A stretch of 64,000 nucleotides of DNA from CAZRIE01 sp964600075 (GTDB taxonomy: Bacteria > Bacteroidota > Bacteroidia > Flavobacteriales > Flavobacteriaceae): the NCBI GenBank assembly GCA_964600075.1, contig CAZRIE010000009.1:1-64000 (forward strand), in the 5' to 3' direction. The notes under the pieces were generated by a model, which worked only from the letters and a program-made list of their open reading frames with translations, had not been told where the DNA came from and searched no databases. The translations under genes and the position numbers were made by a program. This document shows positions 35,364 to 44,271 of the stretch, in pieces (the stretch's first letter is position 1; every line of letters begins with the position of its first letter).

Positions 35364-36672
35364 TTACCCTTGTCAACAAAAACATCCCGATTAAAAAGAA
35401 AAGGCCCAAAAAGATAATAGAATACCGAATGCTTCCCGTTACCTGGGCTACATACCCGTAACTCAACATTCCGATTACGATACCGATTTTTTCGGATACG
35501 TCGTAAAAACTAAAATACGAAGTAGTATCAACAGCACCTTCGGGAATAAGCTTTGAATACGTCGACCTTGAAAGCGATTGTATGCCTCCCATTACCAAGC
35601 CAACAACTCCTGCGGTTATATAGAATTCCATTGGAATCGTTATGGTATATGCAAAAATACAGACCCCTATCCATATTAAGTTTAATACGATCAAAGTGTT
35701 AATATTCCCAAAACGAGCGGAACATTTAGAGGTGATAAAAGCCCCGAGAATAGCCACAATCTGAATCAATAAAATACTAACAATTAGACCGCTTGTTGAG
35801 TCCGTTGTACCCCAATCTAGTTCTTCAATACCAAAATATGTGGCAATCAACATAATAGTCTGTACGGCCATACTGTACACAAAGAATGCCCCAAGGTATC
35901 TTTTCAAAGGTATGTTGACCTTGATTTTTGCCCATATAAGCTCCAACTCTTTAAAACCGTTGAAGAGTATATCTCTGCTGAACGTTTCTTGTTTGTTTCC
36001 TTTTGGTAAGTGATAATAAGTGTACTGGCTAAAGCCAATCCACCATAAACCTGTCAATACGAAGGAAAGACGGGTAGGTTTGGATGCGTCTTGGAAGCCG
36101 AAGGAGTCGAATTTTAAAATCATAGCAAGACAGATCAACAACAAAAGTACACTACCGATGTAACCGAACGAATATCCTTTCGCACTAATGGCATCTTGTT
36201 GTTCGGGAAAAGCGATGTCGGGCAAATACGAATTATAAAATACTATACTTGACCAAAAGCCGATCAACGCTGTAAAATAACACAATAGTCCGAACCATAA
36301 AAACTCCATAGTGAACCAATAGAGACCGATACAAGAAATCGCTCCCAGATAAGAGAAGAATTTCATGAACACCTTTTTATTTCCCACGTAATCCGCGATA
36401 CCACTTAAAAAGGGGCTCAATACAGAAACCACTAAAAAAGCTGCTGCAGTGACATAGCTAATTAGCGTATCGTTATTAAAATCGATGCCCAAAAATTTTA
36501 TGGTGTCATTTACCACATTACCATTATCGTCTCTGACCAAGGTGAGTGCCCCATAAAAAATCGGGAAAATGGCAGAGGAAATAACCAAGCTATAAACGGA
36601 GTTAGCCCAATCATAAAATGCCCAAGCATTCAACAATTTTTTGCTTCCTTTGGCCAGTGGTTGTTTGGTCAT
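35347..36672 (-). CDS. MFS transporter, UMF1 type
   Basis: 441 residues with about twelve transmembrane helices. The start LNAWAFYDWANSVYSLVISSAIFPIFYGAL and the following helices match the UMF1/Atg22-like branch of the major facilitator superfamily, thought to export amino acids or other small compounds from vacuole or cell. The bacterial substrate is unknown. Ends inside the terminator of the GIN gene. Separated from the M48 gene upstream by that gene's own terminator, so it stands alone. Confidence 0.85.
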   Translation of the reverse strand: MTKQPLAKGSKKLLNAWAFYDWANSVYSLVISSAIFPIFYGALTLVRDDNGNVVNDTIKFLGIDFNNDTLISYVTAAAFLVVSVLSPFLSGIADYVGNKKVFMKFFSYLGAISCIGLYWFTMEFLWFGLLCYFTALIGFWSSIVFYNSYLPDIAFPEQQDAISAKGYSFGYIGSVLLLLICLAMILKFDSFGFQDASKPTRLSFVLTGLWWIGFSQYTYYHLPKGNKQETFSRDILFNGFKELELIWAKIKVNIPLKRYLGAFFVYSMAVQTIMLIATYFGIEELDWGTTDSTSGLIVSILLIQIVAILGAFITSKCSARFGNINTLIVLNLIWIGVCIFAYTITIPMEFYITAGVVGLVMGGIQSLSRSTYSKLIPEGAVDTTSYFSFYDVSEKIGIVIGMLSYGYVAQVTGSIRYSIIFLGLFFLIGMFLLTRVNKKAP

Positions 36673-36682
36673 TTAAAAAATC

Positions 36683-36711
36683 AAAGCCGTTCACAGGATA
36701 TGAACGGCTTT
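36683..36711 (-). terminator. Terminator of the M48 protease gene
   Basis: A perfect 10-base stem (AAAGCCGTTC / GAACGGCTTT) with a 9-base loop; on the minus strand it runs into GATTTTTT. It lies 27 bases after the M48 stop. Confidence 0.85.
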
Positions 36712-36737
36712 AAATATACGGTTATTGAAAGAAATTT

Positions 36738-37547
36738 TTATTCAAAAGTAGTAACTCCAAACTTCTTGGCTTCGGCCTTTGCCGATGGAGCCCAAGCAGT
36801 AAGATTAGCTATACGAGTGTCGTTAGAGGGGTGTGTGCTCATAAACTCCGGTGGTGCTTCGCCACCACTATTGGCCTTCATCCGTTTCCATAATTCGGCA
36901 GCCTCCACAGGGTCATAACCTGCAATGGCCATTATCTGTAAACCGATGCGATCCGCCTCGGTCTCATGGCTTCTACCGAACGGCAACATAATGCCCACCG
37001 TCGAACCCAAACCATAGGCTTGATTAAAAATATTTCTATTTTGCGGATCTTGTATTGCAACATTACCGGCAACTGCGCCAAGCTGTTGCAGTGTACCTGC
37101 ACTCATACGTTGGGCACCGTGATCCGCCAGGGCATGCGCCACTTCATGGCCCATAACCACCGCAACACCTCGTTCTGTTTGGGTGATGGGGAGTATGCCC
37201 GTATAGAATACGATTTTGCCACCCGGCATACACCAAGCGTTGACGGTTTTATCATTTACCAGGTTGTATTCCCATTTATAATCCTTTAAATAGCCTGCAT
37301 AGCCATTGGCCGTTAGCCATCGTTCCGCAGCAGAAGATATACGTTGTCCTACCTTAGTTATCATCTTGGCCTCGGGAGTGTTTTCGACCACATTGTTCTC
37401 GGTCAAAAACTGATCATACTGTGCAAAAGCCATCGGAAAAACTTGACTGTTCGGATAAAAGTTCAAGACCTTCTTACCGGTAAATGGATTTACCTTACAG
37501 GCGGAAACGCCTATAAAAAGGGAAAGTATTAATATTATTTTTCTCAT
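36738..37547 (-). CDS. M48 metalloprotease, lipoprotein
   Basis: 269 residues. A lipoprotein signal peptide with the lipobox GVSAC (Cys17) anchors it. The zinc motif HEVAH is in VVMGHEVAHALADHG (about 134-147) and the third ligand Glu in HETEADRIGLQIMA (about 202-215). It resembles the LoiP/BepA/YcaL type of outer-membrane quality-control proteases. Cys and metal residues are all present, so it is likely active. Single gene with its own terminator. Confidence 0.92.
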   Translation of the reverse strand: MRKIILILSLFIGVSACKVNPFTGKKVLNFYPNSQVFPMAFAQYDQFLTENNVVENTPEAKMITKVGQRISSAAERWLTANGYAGYLKDYKWEYNLVNDKTVNAWCMPGGKIVFYTGILPITQTERGVAVVMGHEVAHALADHGAQRMSAGTLQQLGAVAGNVAIQDPQNRNIFNQAYGLGSTVGIMLPFGRSHETEADRIGLQIMAIAGYDPVEAAELWKRMKANSGGEAPPEFMSTHPSNDTRIANLTAWAPSAKAEAKKFGVTTFE

Positions 37548-37582
37548 AATAGGACTCTTTGTATCTAAAAAAGTGCAAAAAA

Positions 37583-39982
37583 TTATTTTGCCGTAATACG
37601 CAATTGGGTAAAATCTTTGCTCACACGAATTATACTTTCTCCATTTGGCATAATGTCTTTCAAAGCAACTTTCTCGTTATCGACCTGCACCTCAGCTACC
37701 TTAAAAGGAAGGCCATGTAAATTTATTTTAAAAGTTTCATAGCTAGTAATAAAAGTTCCGTCTTTAAACTGCTGAATGGTCAACCCTTTTTTCTTCCCCA
37801 ACAGCTTAAAATTTCTTAGGCTGTACTTACCCCTTTCATAGGCATAGCCATCTTGACCATCTTCATACACCGTCGAATTCTCCTCTCCTTCTGAATAATA
37901 TATATCCAAAATCAATTCCTCGATTTCCAATTCTCCTACATATTGTTGAACGGGGTACTTCGGTATTATAGCTCCTGCCTTTATAAACATAGGAATCTTA
38001 TCGAGATCGGCTACTACCCATTTTTCTTTCCCACCTTCGACTATCTCATCTGTCCAAAAATTATACCATTCACCTCTTGGCAAATACATTCTGCGCCCTT
38101 GCGCGTTAGGCTCTTGTACAGGACATATTAATATCTGTTCGCCAAAAATGAACTCATCGGTTCTAAAGTGGGTCTGCGCATCTTCTTGGTCAAAGCAAAC
38201 TATAGGTTGCAACATCGGTTTACCTTCTTTTGAATACCGCCAGAACATAGTGTACAAATAAGGTAATAATTGATAGCGCAATTCAATGAACTTTCTGACA
38301 ATATCGGTAATTTCCTTACCAAAGGACCAAGGTTCTTGATCGCCGTGATCCCCACTGGAATGTACCCTACAGAACGGATGGAAAATACCCAATTGTATCC
38401 ATCGTGCAAACAGCTCACCGTTTGGCTGTTCAGCAAAACCACCAATATCGGAACCGACAAAAGAATAACCGCTCATACACATGCGCTGCATCTGCACGTT
38501 CGCAATCCAAAGATGCTCCCATGTAGCAACATTATCCCCCGTCCAAGTAGAGGAATATCGTTGAGTACCCGAATATGCCGCGCGTGTTATTACCAAAGGT
38601 CTTTTCGGGTAGACATACCTTTTGACTCCCTCATAGGTTGCCCTGACCATCTGCATTCCATAAACATTATGTGCCTTTCTATGGCTACAAGGGTGGCCAT
38701 CATAGTCATGCCGCGTATCTAATGGGGCCGTTTTTGTAGGAACTTCCATAACCGCGGGCTCGTTCATATCGTTCCAAACGCCATGCACACCAATTTCGGC
38801 CATAAACTCTTTATACAACTCAGCCCACCATTCGCGTACATCAGGATTTGTAAAATCAGGAAAATTACACTCTCCGGGCCATACTTTCCCCTTCATATAA
38901 GGTCCATCGGCCCGCTTACAGAAATAATCTTTTTCCATGGCTTCTTGATAAACCCAGTAATTTTTATCGATTTTTATTCCTGGATCGATCATTACCACCG
39001 TTTTGAAACCATCTTCGTTCAGTTCATCGATCATGCGTTTTGGCTCCGGGAATCTTTTTTTGTCCCAAGTGAAGCAACGAAACCCATCCATATAATCAAT
39101 ATCGAGATAAATAGCGTCGCAAGGTATCTTTAAATCCCTGAACTTCTTGGCTATAGCTTTTACGTTGCTTTCAGGAAAATAGCTCCACTTAGATTGGTGA
39201 TATCCTAAAGCCCAAAGAGGCGGAAGTTCAGGAGCCCCTGTCAGATTGGTATAGGCCCTAACCACTTTGAACATTTCAGGGCCATAAAAAAAATAGTAGT
39301 TCATCTCCCCTCCCTCGGCCCAAAAACTTGTCGTCGATCGCCGTTCATGGGCAAAATCGAAATGTGTCCTGAAACTATTGTCGAAAAAGATACCGTAAGC
39401 CTGACCACCATGTAGCCCGATATAGAAAGGAATGGCCTTATACAATGGATCATGATCTTTGCCATAGGCATATGAATCGGTAACCCAATTGTTGACGCGT
39501 TTTCCCTTTAAATTACTGTGGGTGGCTTTGTCGCCCATACCATAGTAACTTTCTGTATTCTGGGTAATTTTACCCATTTTTACGGTATTGCCTCCGTACT
39601 CGTAGTTTTCCTCCCAATGAAAACCCAATTCATCTTCATTGATTATATTACCATTTAAATCGGATATTTGGGTACGCAAGGTTTTTTTATCGACCAACAC
39701 TTGCAGCACCGCGGTTTCTATGATATACTCGGTACTGGTCTCCAAAATATCAAGATGGCTGTATCCTCTTTTGGCTTCAGGATCGATAGCATACGAAAAA
39801 TCAGGCTGAAAGTTATTTTCGGTGGCATATCTGAATCGAACAGTACGGTCTTGTATGACCGTAATCTCTAATATGACCCCGTTTTGAGTGGTAAAGTAGA
39901 ACCTATCCTTGTCCCTATTGTAATGAAGGATTTCGTTGGGATAGAGATTCCCTTTATACTCTAACTCAGTGTTGGTTATCAT
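37583..39982 (-). CDS. GH31 alpha-glucosidase
   Basis: 799 residues of glycoside hydrolase family 31. The nucleophile Asp is in GVWNDMNEPAVME (about 395-407) and the acid/base Asp in STWTGDNVATWEH; the family's AIYLDIDYMDG and GSDIGGFAEQP are also seen. No signal peptide, so it acts in the cytoplasm, probably on maltose, maltooligosaccharides or a related alpha-glucoside. It is next to the branching enzyme glgB, which points to alpha-glucan metabolism. An xylosidase or another alpha-glycosidase activity cannot be ruled out. Confidence 0.92.
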   Translation of the reverse strand: MITNTELEYKGNLYPNEILHYNRDKDRFYFTTQNGVILEITVIQDRTVRFRYATENNFQPDFSYAIDPEAKRGYSHLDILETSTEYIIETAVLQVLVDKKTLRTQISDLNGNIINEDELGFHWEENYEYGGNTVKMGKITQNTESYYGMGDKATHSNLKGKRVNNWVTDSYAYGKDHDPLYKAIPFYIGLHGGQAYGIFFDNSFRTHFDFAHERRSTTSFWAEGGEMNYYFFYGPEMFKVVRAYTNLTGAPELPPLWALGYHQSKWSYFPESNVKAIAKKFRDLKIPCDAIYLDIDYMDGFRCFTWDKKRFPEPKRMIDELNEDGFKTVVMIDPGIKIDKNYWVYQEAMEKDYFCKRADGPYMKGKVWPGECNFPDFTNPDVREWWAELYKEFMAEIGVHGVWNDMNEPAVMEVPTKTAPLDTRHDYDGHPCSHRKAHNVYGMQMVRATYEGVKRYVYPKRPLVITRAAYSGTQRYSSTWTGDNVATWEHLWIANVQMQRMCMSGYSFVGSDIGGFAEQPNGELFARWIQLGIFHPFCRVHSSGDHGDQEPWSFGKEITDIVRKFIELRYQLLPYLYTMFWRYSKEGKPMLQPIVCFDQEDAQTHFRTDEFIFGEQILICPVQEPNAQGRRMYLPRGEWYNFWTDEIVEGGKEKWVVADLDKIPMFIKAGAIIPKYPVQQYVGELEIEELILDIYYSEGEENSTVYEDGQDGYAYERGKYSLRNFKLLGKKKGLTIQQFKDGTFITSYETFKINLHGLPFKVAEVQVDNEKVALKDIMPNGESIIRVSKDFTQLRITAK

Positions 39983-40083
39983 ATGGTAATTATTTTAAAG
40001 ACTTACAAAAAAAGGGCTTTGACAACCAATTACGAAATGATTTTATGAGGATTTATGAACCAGTAAGGTTATGCTACTCTAGG

Positions 40084-41982
40084 CTATTGAAAAACAACGA
40101 TACTTAGTGGTGGAATCGTCATCTCGACAGACTGTTCACGCCCATGCCAAGCCTTTTTCTTGATAGCAGACAATTTACACTCCATACCAGAACCTCCGTA
40201 CTTTTTATCATCACTGTTTAAAATCACCTTTAGTTTTCCCGATCGTTTAGGAATACCAACACGATACTTTTCTCTGGGTTCTGGTGTAAAGTTACAGGCG
40301 ATGAAGATGTCGTTCTTCGTATCATGGCCTCTTCGAATATAAGTTAGGACCGAATTTTCATGATCGCCATAGTCAATCCATTGAAAACCATCTGGGCTAA
40401 ACTGTTTTTCGTACAGTGCCGGATATTCTTTATAGATCCCGTTCAGCGCTTTAATCAATTCTTGAACTCCCGAATGCCCTTCATACTGGGTCAAGTCCCA
40501 ATCGAGACTTTGTTGAAAGTTCCATTCTGACGTCTGTCCGAATTCGCCGCCCATAAAAATAAGATTGGTACCCGGGTGGGTAAACATATAACCGAACATC
40601 AGCCGAAGGTTGGCAAATCTTTGCCATTCGTCGCCGGGCATTCGGTACACCAACGATTGCTTGCCATAAACGACCTCATCGTGAGAAAACGGAAGCATAA
40701 AGTTCTCGGTAAACGCATAGGTCATACTAAAGGTCAGATCGTTCTGATGGTGCTTTCGGTAAATTGGCTCTTTTTTGAAATATTCAAGGGTATCGTGCAT
40801 CCAGCCCATCATCCATTTCATACCGAAACCGAGGCCGCCATACTTCACAGGTTTGGATACACCTGAGAAAGCTGTCGATTCTTCGGCAATGGTCTGTACA
40901 TCTGGAAAACTACCGTATACCGCCTCATTAAACTCCCTGATAAACGACAAGGCTTCTAAATTCTCATTATTGCCGTACATATTGGCCTCCCATTCCCCTT
41001 CTTCTCTTGAGTAATCAAGGTAAATCATCGAAGCAACCGCATCTACACGCAAAGCATCTACATGAAATTGATCTAACCAAAATAGGGCATTGCTAATCAA
41101 AAAAGCACGGACTTCATTTCTTCCGTAGTTAAAAATCAAACTTTTCCAGTCTGGGTGATACCCCCTTTTTCTGTCAGGGTGTTCATATAAGTGCGAACCA
41201 TCAAAAAAACCAAGGCCGTGTGCATCTTCCGGAAAATGGGAAGGTACCCAGTCCAAAATTACCCCAATACCTGCTTGATGCAGTTTATCGACCAATAACT
41301 TAAAGCCTTCCGGATCACCGAATCGCGAGGTAGGCGCAAAATAACCTGTAAGTTGGTAACCCCAAGAAGGGTCGTAAGGGTATTCCATAATCGGCATAAA
41401 TTCGATATGTGTAAACCCCATTTCCTTTACATAGGCCACCAAATCTTTGCCCAACTCAGCATAACTTAGAAATTCACCGTCGGCATTTCGCTTCCAAGAA
41501 CCCAAATGTACTTCATATACCGAATAGGGGGCATCTAATGCATTTTTCGCTTTTCGGGTATCCATCCATTTTTTGTCCTTCCATTGATAATCCGCTTCCC
41601 AAATAATCGATGCCGTACTTGGAGGATGTTCACAATATCTTGCAAAAGGGTCTGCCTTTTCAGTAACCGCCCCGTGATTGTTCGAATAAATTTTGTATTT
41701 ATAAATTTCACCTACCCCCACATCGGGAATAAAGCCTTCGTAAATTCCACTTCCATCCCAACGTACGTTCAAAAGATGTTCACTATCGTTCCAACTATTG
41801 AAGTTACCAATTACCGATACCGAACGTGCAGAAGGTGACCATACAGCGAAATAAGTGCCTTTTACACCGTTCAATTCCATGGGGTGAGACCCCAATTTTT
41901 CATAAAGTCTAAAATGCTTACCCGATTTAAAAAGATCGATATCGAATTCTGAAAAAAGGCTAAATACGGTTACTTGCGGCAT
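40084..41982 (-). CDS. glgB: 1,4-alpha-glucan branching enzyme
   Basis: GlgB makes alpha-1,6 branches in glycogen. The 632-residue protein has the N-terminal carbohydrate-binding module (GVKGTYFAVWSPSARSVSVIGNFNSW), the GH13 barrel with nucleophile Asp in DALRVDAVASM (about 309-319), the acid Glu in TIAEESTAF, and Asp in PFSHDEVVYGK. Length is short but within the GH13_9 group. The other glycogen genes (glgA, glgC, glgP) are not in this window. A 15-bp inverted repeat with a promoter box inside lies just upstream (41998-42044). Confidence 0.94.
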   Translation of the reverse strand: MPQVTVFSLFSEFDIDLFKSGKHFRLYEKLGSHPMELNGVKGTYFAVWSPSARSVSVIGNFNSWNDSEHLLNVRWDGSGIYEGFIPDVGVGEIYKYKIYSNNHGAVTEKADPFARYCEHPPSTASIIWEADYQWKDKKWMDTRKAKNALDAPYSVYEVHLGSWKRNADGEFLSYAELGKDLVAYVKEMGFTHIEFMPIMEYPYDPSWGYQLTGYFAPTSRFGDPEGFKLLVDKLHQAGIGVILDWVPSHFPEDAHGLGFFDGSHLYEHPDRKRGYHPDWKSLIFNYGRNEVRAFLISNALFWLDQFHVDALRVDAVASMIYLDYSREEGEWEANMYGNNENLEALSFIREFNEAVYGSFPDVQTIAEESTAFSGVSKPVKYGGLGFGMKWMMGWMHDTLEYFKKEPIYRKHHQNDLTFSMTYAFTENFMLPFSHDEVVYGKQSLVYRMPGDEWQRFANLRLMFGYMFTHPGTNLIFMGGEFGQTSEWNFQQSLDWDLTQYEGHSGVQELIKALNGIYKEYPALYEKQFSPDGFQWIDYGDHENSVLTYIRRGHDTKNDIFIACNFTPEPREKYRVGIPKRSGKLKVILNSDDKKYGGSGMECKLSAIKKKAWHGREQSVEMTIPPLSIVVFQ

Positions 41983-41997
41983 AGTGTTATAGGTTGT

Positions 41998-42044
41998 ATA
42001 TCAAGTTTCCGCCAAATTTACGCAACTTTGCGGAAACTTGATAT
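41998..42044 (-). promoter_or_regulatory. Inverted-repeat operator over the glgB promoter
   Basis: Perfect 15-base arms ATATCAAGTTTCCGC (41998-42012) and GCGGAAACTTGATAT (42030-42044) flank a 17-base spacer. On the minus strand the spacer holds TAAATTTG (42013-42020), a TAnnTTTG -7 box, so transcription would start at about 42007, inside the left arm. An RNA hairpin is therefore not fully transcribed, and the repeat looks like a DNA operator. No protein is known to bind it. Confidence 0.55.
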
Positions 42045-42168
42045 TTTTAATGATTTACTTTGATTTATTCAATTTTATATCAATAAAAGATAAGGATATT
42101 TAAAAAATGGAACGCTTTTTGAAACCCTAACTTTTGAAACATAGAAAATCCAATTAAAATTTTATAAT

Positions 42169-42738
42169 ATGAAAAAAGCAACTCTTTTGCTCGGTGCATT
42201 TCTAACACTATTTTTAATTTCTTGTGAAGGGCCTCAAGGACCTCCGGGCTTTGATGGATTCGATGGTCAAAATGGTCAAGACGGAGCGGACGGTATTCAA
42301 GGTCAGGTATTCGAAGTCGATGGTGTTAATTTCGGTTATGACCCAGGTTCAAACTTACAAAGTGCTATTATAGATTTTGCCAACAATACCGATTTTGAAG
42401 TATTTGAATCAGATGCAATTTTGGTCTATCGATTTGATGGCGAAATTGAACTCGGCGATGGCAGCTTTGCAAATGCCTGGAGCTTAATTCCGCAAAACTT
42501 TTTTGTAGCCGAGGGAACGATTCAGTATACAATGGCACACAACTTTATCGATGTAGAAATCTTTATAGATGGTAATTTCGATTTGGCAAATTTGAGTCCG
42601 GATTTCACACAAAATCAATTTTTTAGAATCGTTATTGTACCAAGTAGTTTCTTGACTTCTAAAATAGACAAATCAAATATTGGTTATGTAATGAGTTCTT
42701 TGGGTATTACAGAAAACGACGTACAAAAAATTAATTAA
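42169..42738 (+). CDS. Collagen-like lipoprotein
   Basis: 189 residues. A lipoprotein signal peptide ends FLISC, and directly after the lipidated Cys there are about nine Gly-X-Y triplets (GPQ GPP GFD GFD GQN GQD GAD GIQ GQV), a collagen-like stalk. The remaining 140 residues form a beta-rich acidic domain without recognisable function. Such stalked lipoproteins are recurrent in flavobacteria, probably surface-exposed and trimeric by the stalk. Followed by a terminator. It diverges from glgB. Confidence 0.88.
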   Translation: MKKATLLLGAFLTLFLISCEGPQGPPGFDGFDGQNGQDGADGIQGQVFEVDGVNFGYDPGSNLQSAIIDFANNTDFEVFESDAILVYRFDGEIELGDGSFANAWSLIPQNFFVAEGTIQYTMAHNFIDVEIFIDGNFDLANLSPDFTQNQFFRIVIVPSSFLTSKIDKSNIGYVMSSLGITENDVQKIN

Positions 42739-42763
42739 TAACAGACGCATAAATTAATATTGC

Positions 42764-42800
42764 CGACCCCGTTTTTTATAGGCGGGGTTTATTATTTTTA
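42764..42800 (+). terminator. Terminator of the collagen-like gene
   Basis: ACCCCG (42766-42771) pairs with CGGGGT (42783-42788), then a T-rich tract. Confidence 0.72.
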
Positions 42801-42907
42801 AAATTCACGAAACCTTAACGAGACAAATAGCTTAAATACCATTAAATTTGAAAGGATAGGGCGCCGATGACGACAAACCAGAACATTAATTAACATCAAA
42901 ATACACC

Positions 42908-43408
42908 ATGTACAAAACTATATTATTTACACTTTGTCTCTTCGCGATAGGTTGCAAAGGCAATTCACAGGATAAGGAAATGGCCCAACAAGAACCGGCA
43001 AAGCAGGAGAAAGAATTCGCCGTCACCAAAACCGAAGCCGAATGGCAAAAGGAACTTACCGACGCTGAATTCTATGTATTGCGAAAAGCAGCTACTGAAA
43101 ATCCTTTTACCAGTGACCTATTGGAGAACAAAGAAGCAGGCACTTATGTCTGTGCAGGCTGTGGCACCGAGCTTTTCAAGAGTGGGACCAAATTCAAATC
43201 AGGTACAGGTTGGCCCAGTTTTTCTAAGGAAATCGAGGGAAACGTCTCCTATGATGTGGACTATAAAATAGGGTACAAAAGAACCGAAGAACATTGTGCC
43301 ACTTGTGGCGGTCATCTCGGGCATGTTTTCGAGGATGGTCCCGAACCGACGGGACTCCGGCATTGCATCAACGGAGTGGCTTTGGACTTCGTTCCCACTG
43401 CTCAGTAA
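42908..43408 (+). CDS. msrB: Exported methionine-R-sulfoxide reductase B (lipoprotein)
   Basis: 166 residues. A lipoprotein signal (lipobox FAIGC) precedes a MsrB domain: two zinc CxxC pairs (CAGC about 78-81 and CATC about 125-128), WPSF, and the catalytic Cys in RHCINGVAL (about 149-157). MsrB reduces the R-sulfoxide of methionine in proteins. The lipid anchor puts it in the envelope, so it likely repairs exported proteins. The thiol donor is unknown. Confidence 0.94.
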   Translation: MYKTILFTLCLFAIGCKGNSQDKEMAQQEPAKQEKEFAVTKTEAEWQKELTDAEFYVLRKAATENPFTSDLLENKEAGTYVCAGCGTELFKSGTKFKSGTGWPSFSKEIEGNVSYDVDYKIGYKRTEEHCATCGGHLGHVFEDGPEPTGLRHCINGVALDFVPTAQ

Positions 43409-43482
43409 AAAGTATGCACTGTCAGTAAGCAGCTTTTGTCGATATTGCATACTGCTGGTGGAAACTGCCAACTTTTTTACGT

Positions 43483-44013
43483 ATGAATTATCCTGAAAAC
43501 TACCTAAAAAGCGCCCTTTTCGAATTCTGTCGATACAAAACCCTGGGTGACCATACGTTTGCACAGCTCAGCGAAAATGAGATACATTGGAAATACGGCA
43601 AAAACGACAATAGTATTGCGTTGATCGTAAAGCATATGGCAGGCAACATGCTAAGCCGGTGGACGAATTTATTATCCGAAGACGGCGAAAAACCATGGCG
43701 CAATCGGGAAGAGGAGTTTGAAAATCCGTATACCACGAAAGAAAAAATACTGGCCGCTTGGGAGAACGGTTGGCAATGCCTTTTTGACGCATTGGAATCG
43801 GTCAATGCGACAAACTTCGACACTATAATCAAGATTAGAGATGAAGACCATACCGTAATAGAGGCCGCAAACCGTCAATTGGCACACTATGCTAACCACG
43901 TTGGTCAAATCGTACTTTTGGGTAAAATGATAAAAGGTACGGAATGGGTTTCATTATCAATTCCAAAAGGTGGCTCTTCACACTTTAACAAGATCATGTT
44001 TAAAAAGTCATAA
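43483..44013 (+). CDS. DUF1572 DinB-like protein
   Basis: 176 residues of the DUF1572 family, a four-helix-bundle relative of DinB/YfiT. Visible His residues that could bind a metal are in VKHMAGNMLSRW (about 46-57) and QLAHYANHVGQIVLLGKM (about 132-149), in the DinB pattern. These proteins are thought to be thiol-dependent or metal-dependent small-molecule enzymes, but function is not established here. ATG at 43483. Separated from msrB by 74 bases. Confidence 0.88.
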   Translation: MNYPENYLKSALFEFCRYKTLGDHTFAQLSENEIHWKYGKNDNSIALIVKHMAGNMLSRWTNLLSEDGEKPWRNREEEFENPYTTKEKILAAWENGWQCLFDALESVNATNFDTIIKIRDEDHTVIEAANRQLAHYANHVGQIVLLGKMIKGTEWVSLSIPKGGSSHFNKIMFKKS

Positions 44014-44186
44014 TGCGCATATACTATTTTAATAGAGGTTTCTGCCAGACAAGTTAACAACTCTGAATACCATCCCACCCGTTTTTTCAATTTCTCCCAT
44101 ACTGCATTTACTGCTTGCCAACCGGTACGGCAGTTTATGTACTTCCATTCCGTCGAATCATATAACATTATTTTGGATTTTGGCAC

Positions 44187-44218
44187 TTGGTTTTTGGTGT
44201 TTGATTTCCGTACTTTTG
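44187..44218 (+). promoter_or_regulatory. Promoter of lpdA
   Basis: TTG (44187-44189) and TACTTTTG (44211-44218), 21 bases apart, match the Bacteroidota consensus. The -7 box is 53 bases before the lpdA start. Confidence 0.5.
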
Positions 44219-44271
44219 CAGCTGCTTGGCGTCAAGCCGGCTTTTAATTTCCAACAGCAAAAAATAAAAAT

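Noticed and set aside
38270..38722. 150-residue frame antisense to the GH31 gene
   Set aside because: It overlaps conserved GH31 coding sequence and has no family features.
41998..42044. glgB inverted repeat read as a terminator
   Set aside because: It lies between divergent genes, with no plus-strand gene to end there, and the minus-strand transcript starts within it.
43905..44186. 93-residue minus-strand frame between DUF1572 and lpdA
   Set aside because: It overlaps the conserved end of the DUF1572 gene and the lpdA promoter region and resembles nothing known.
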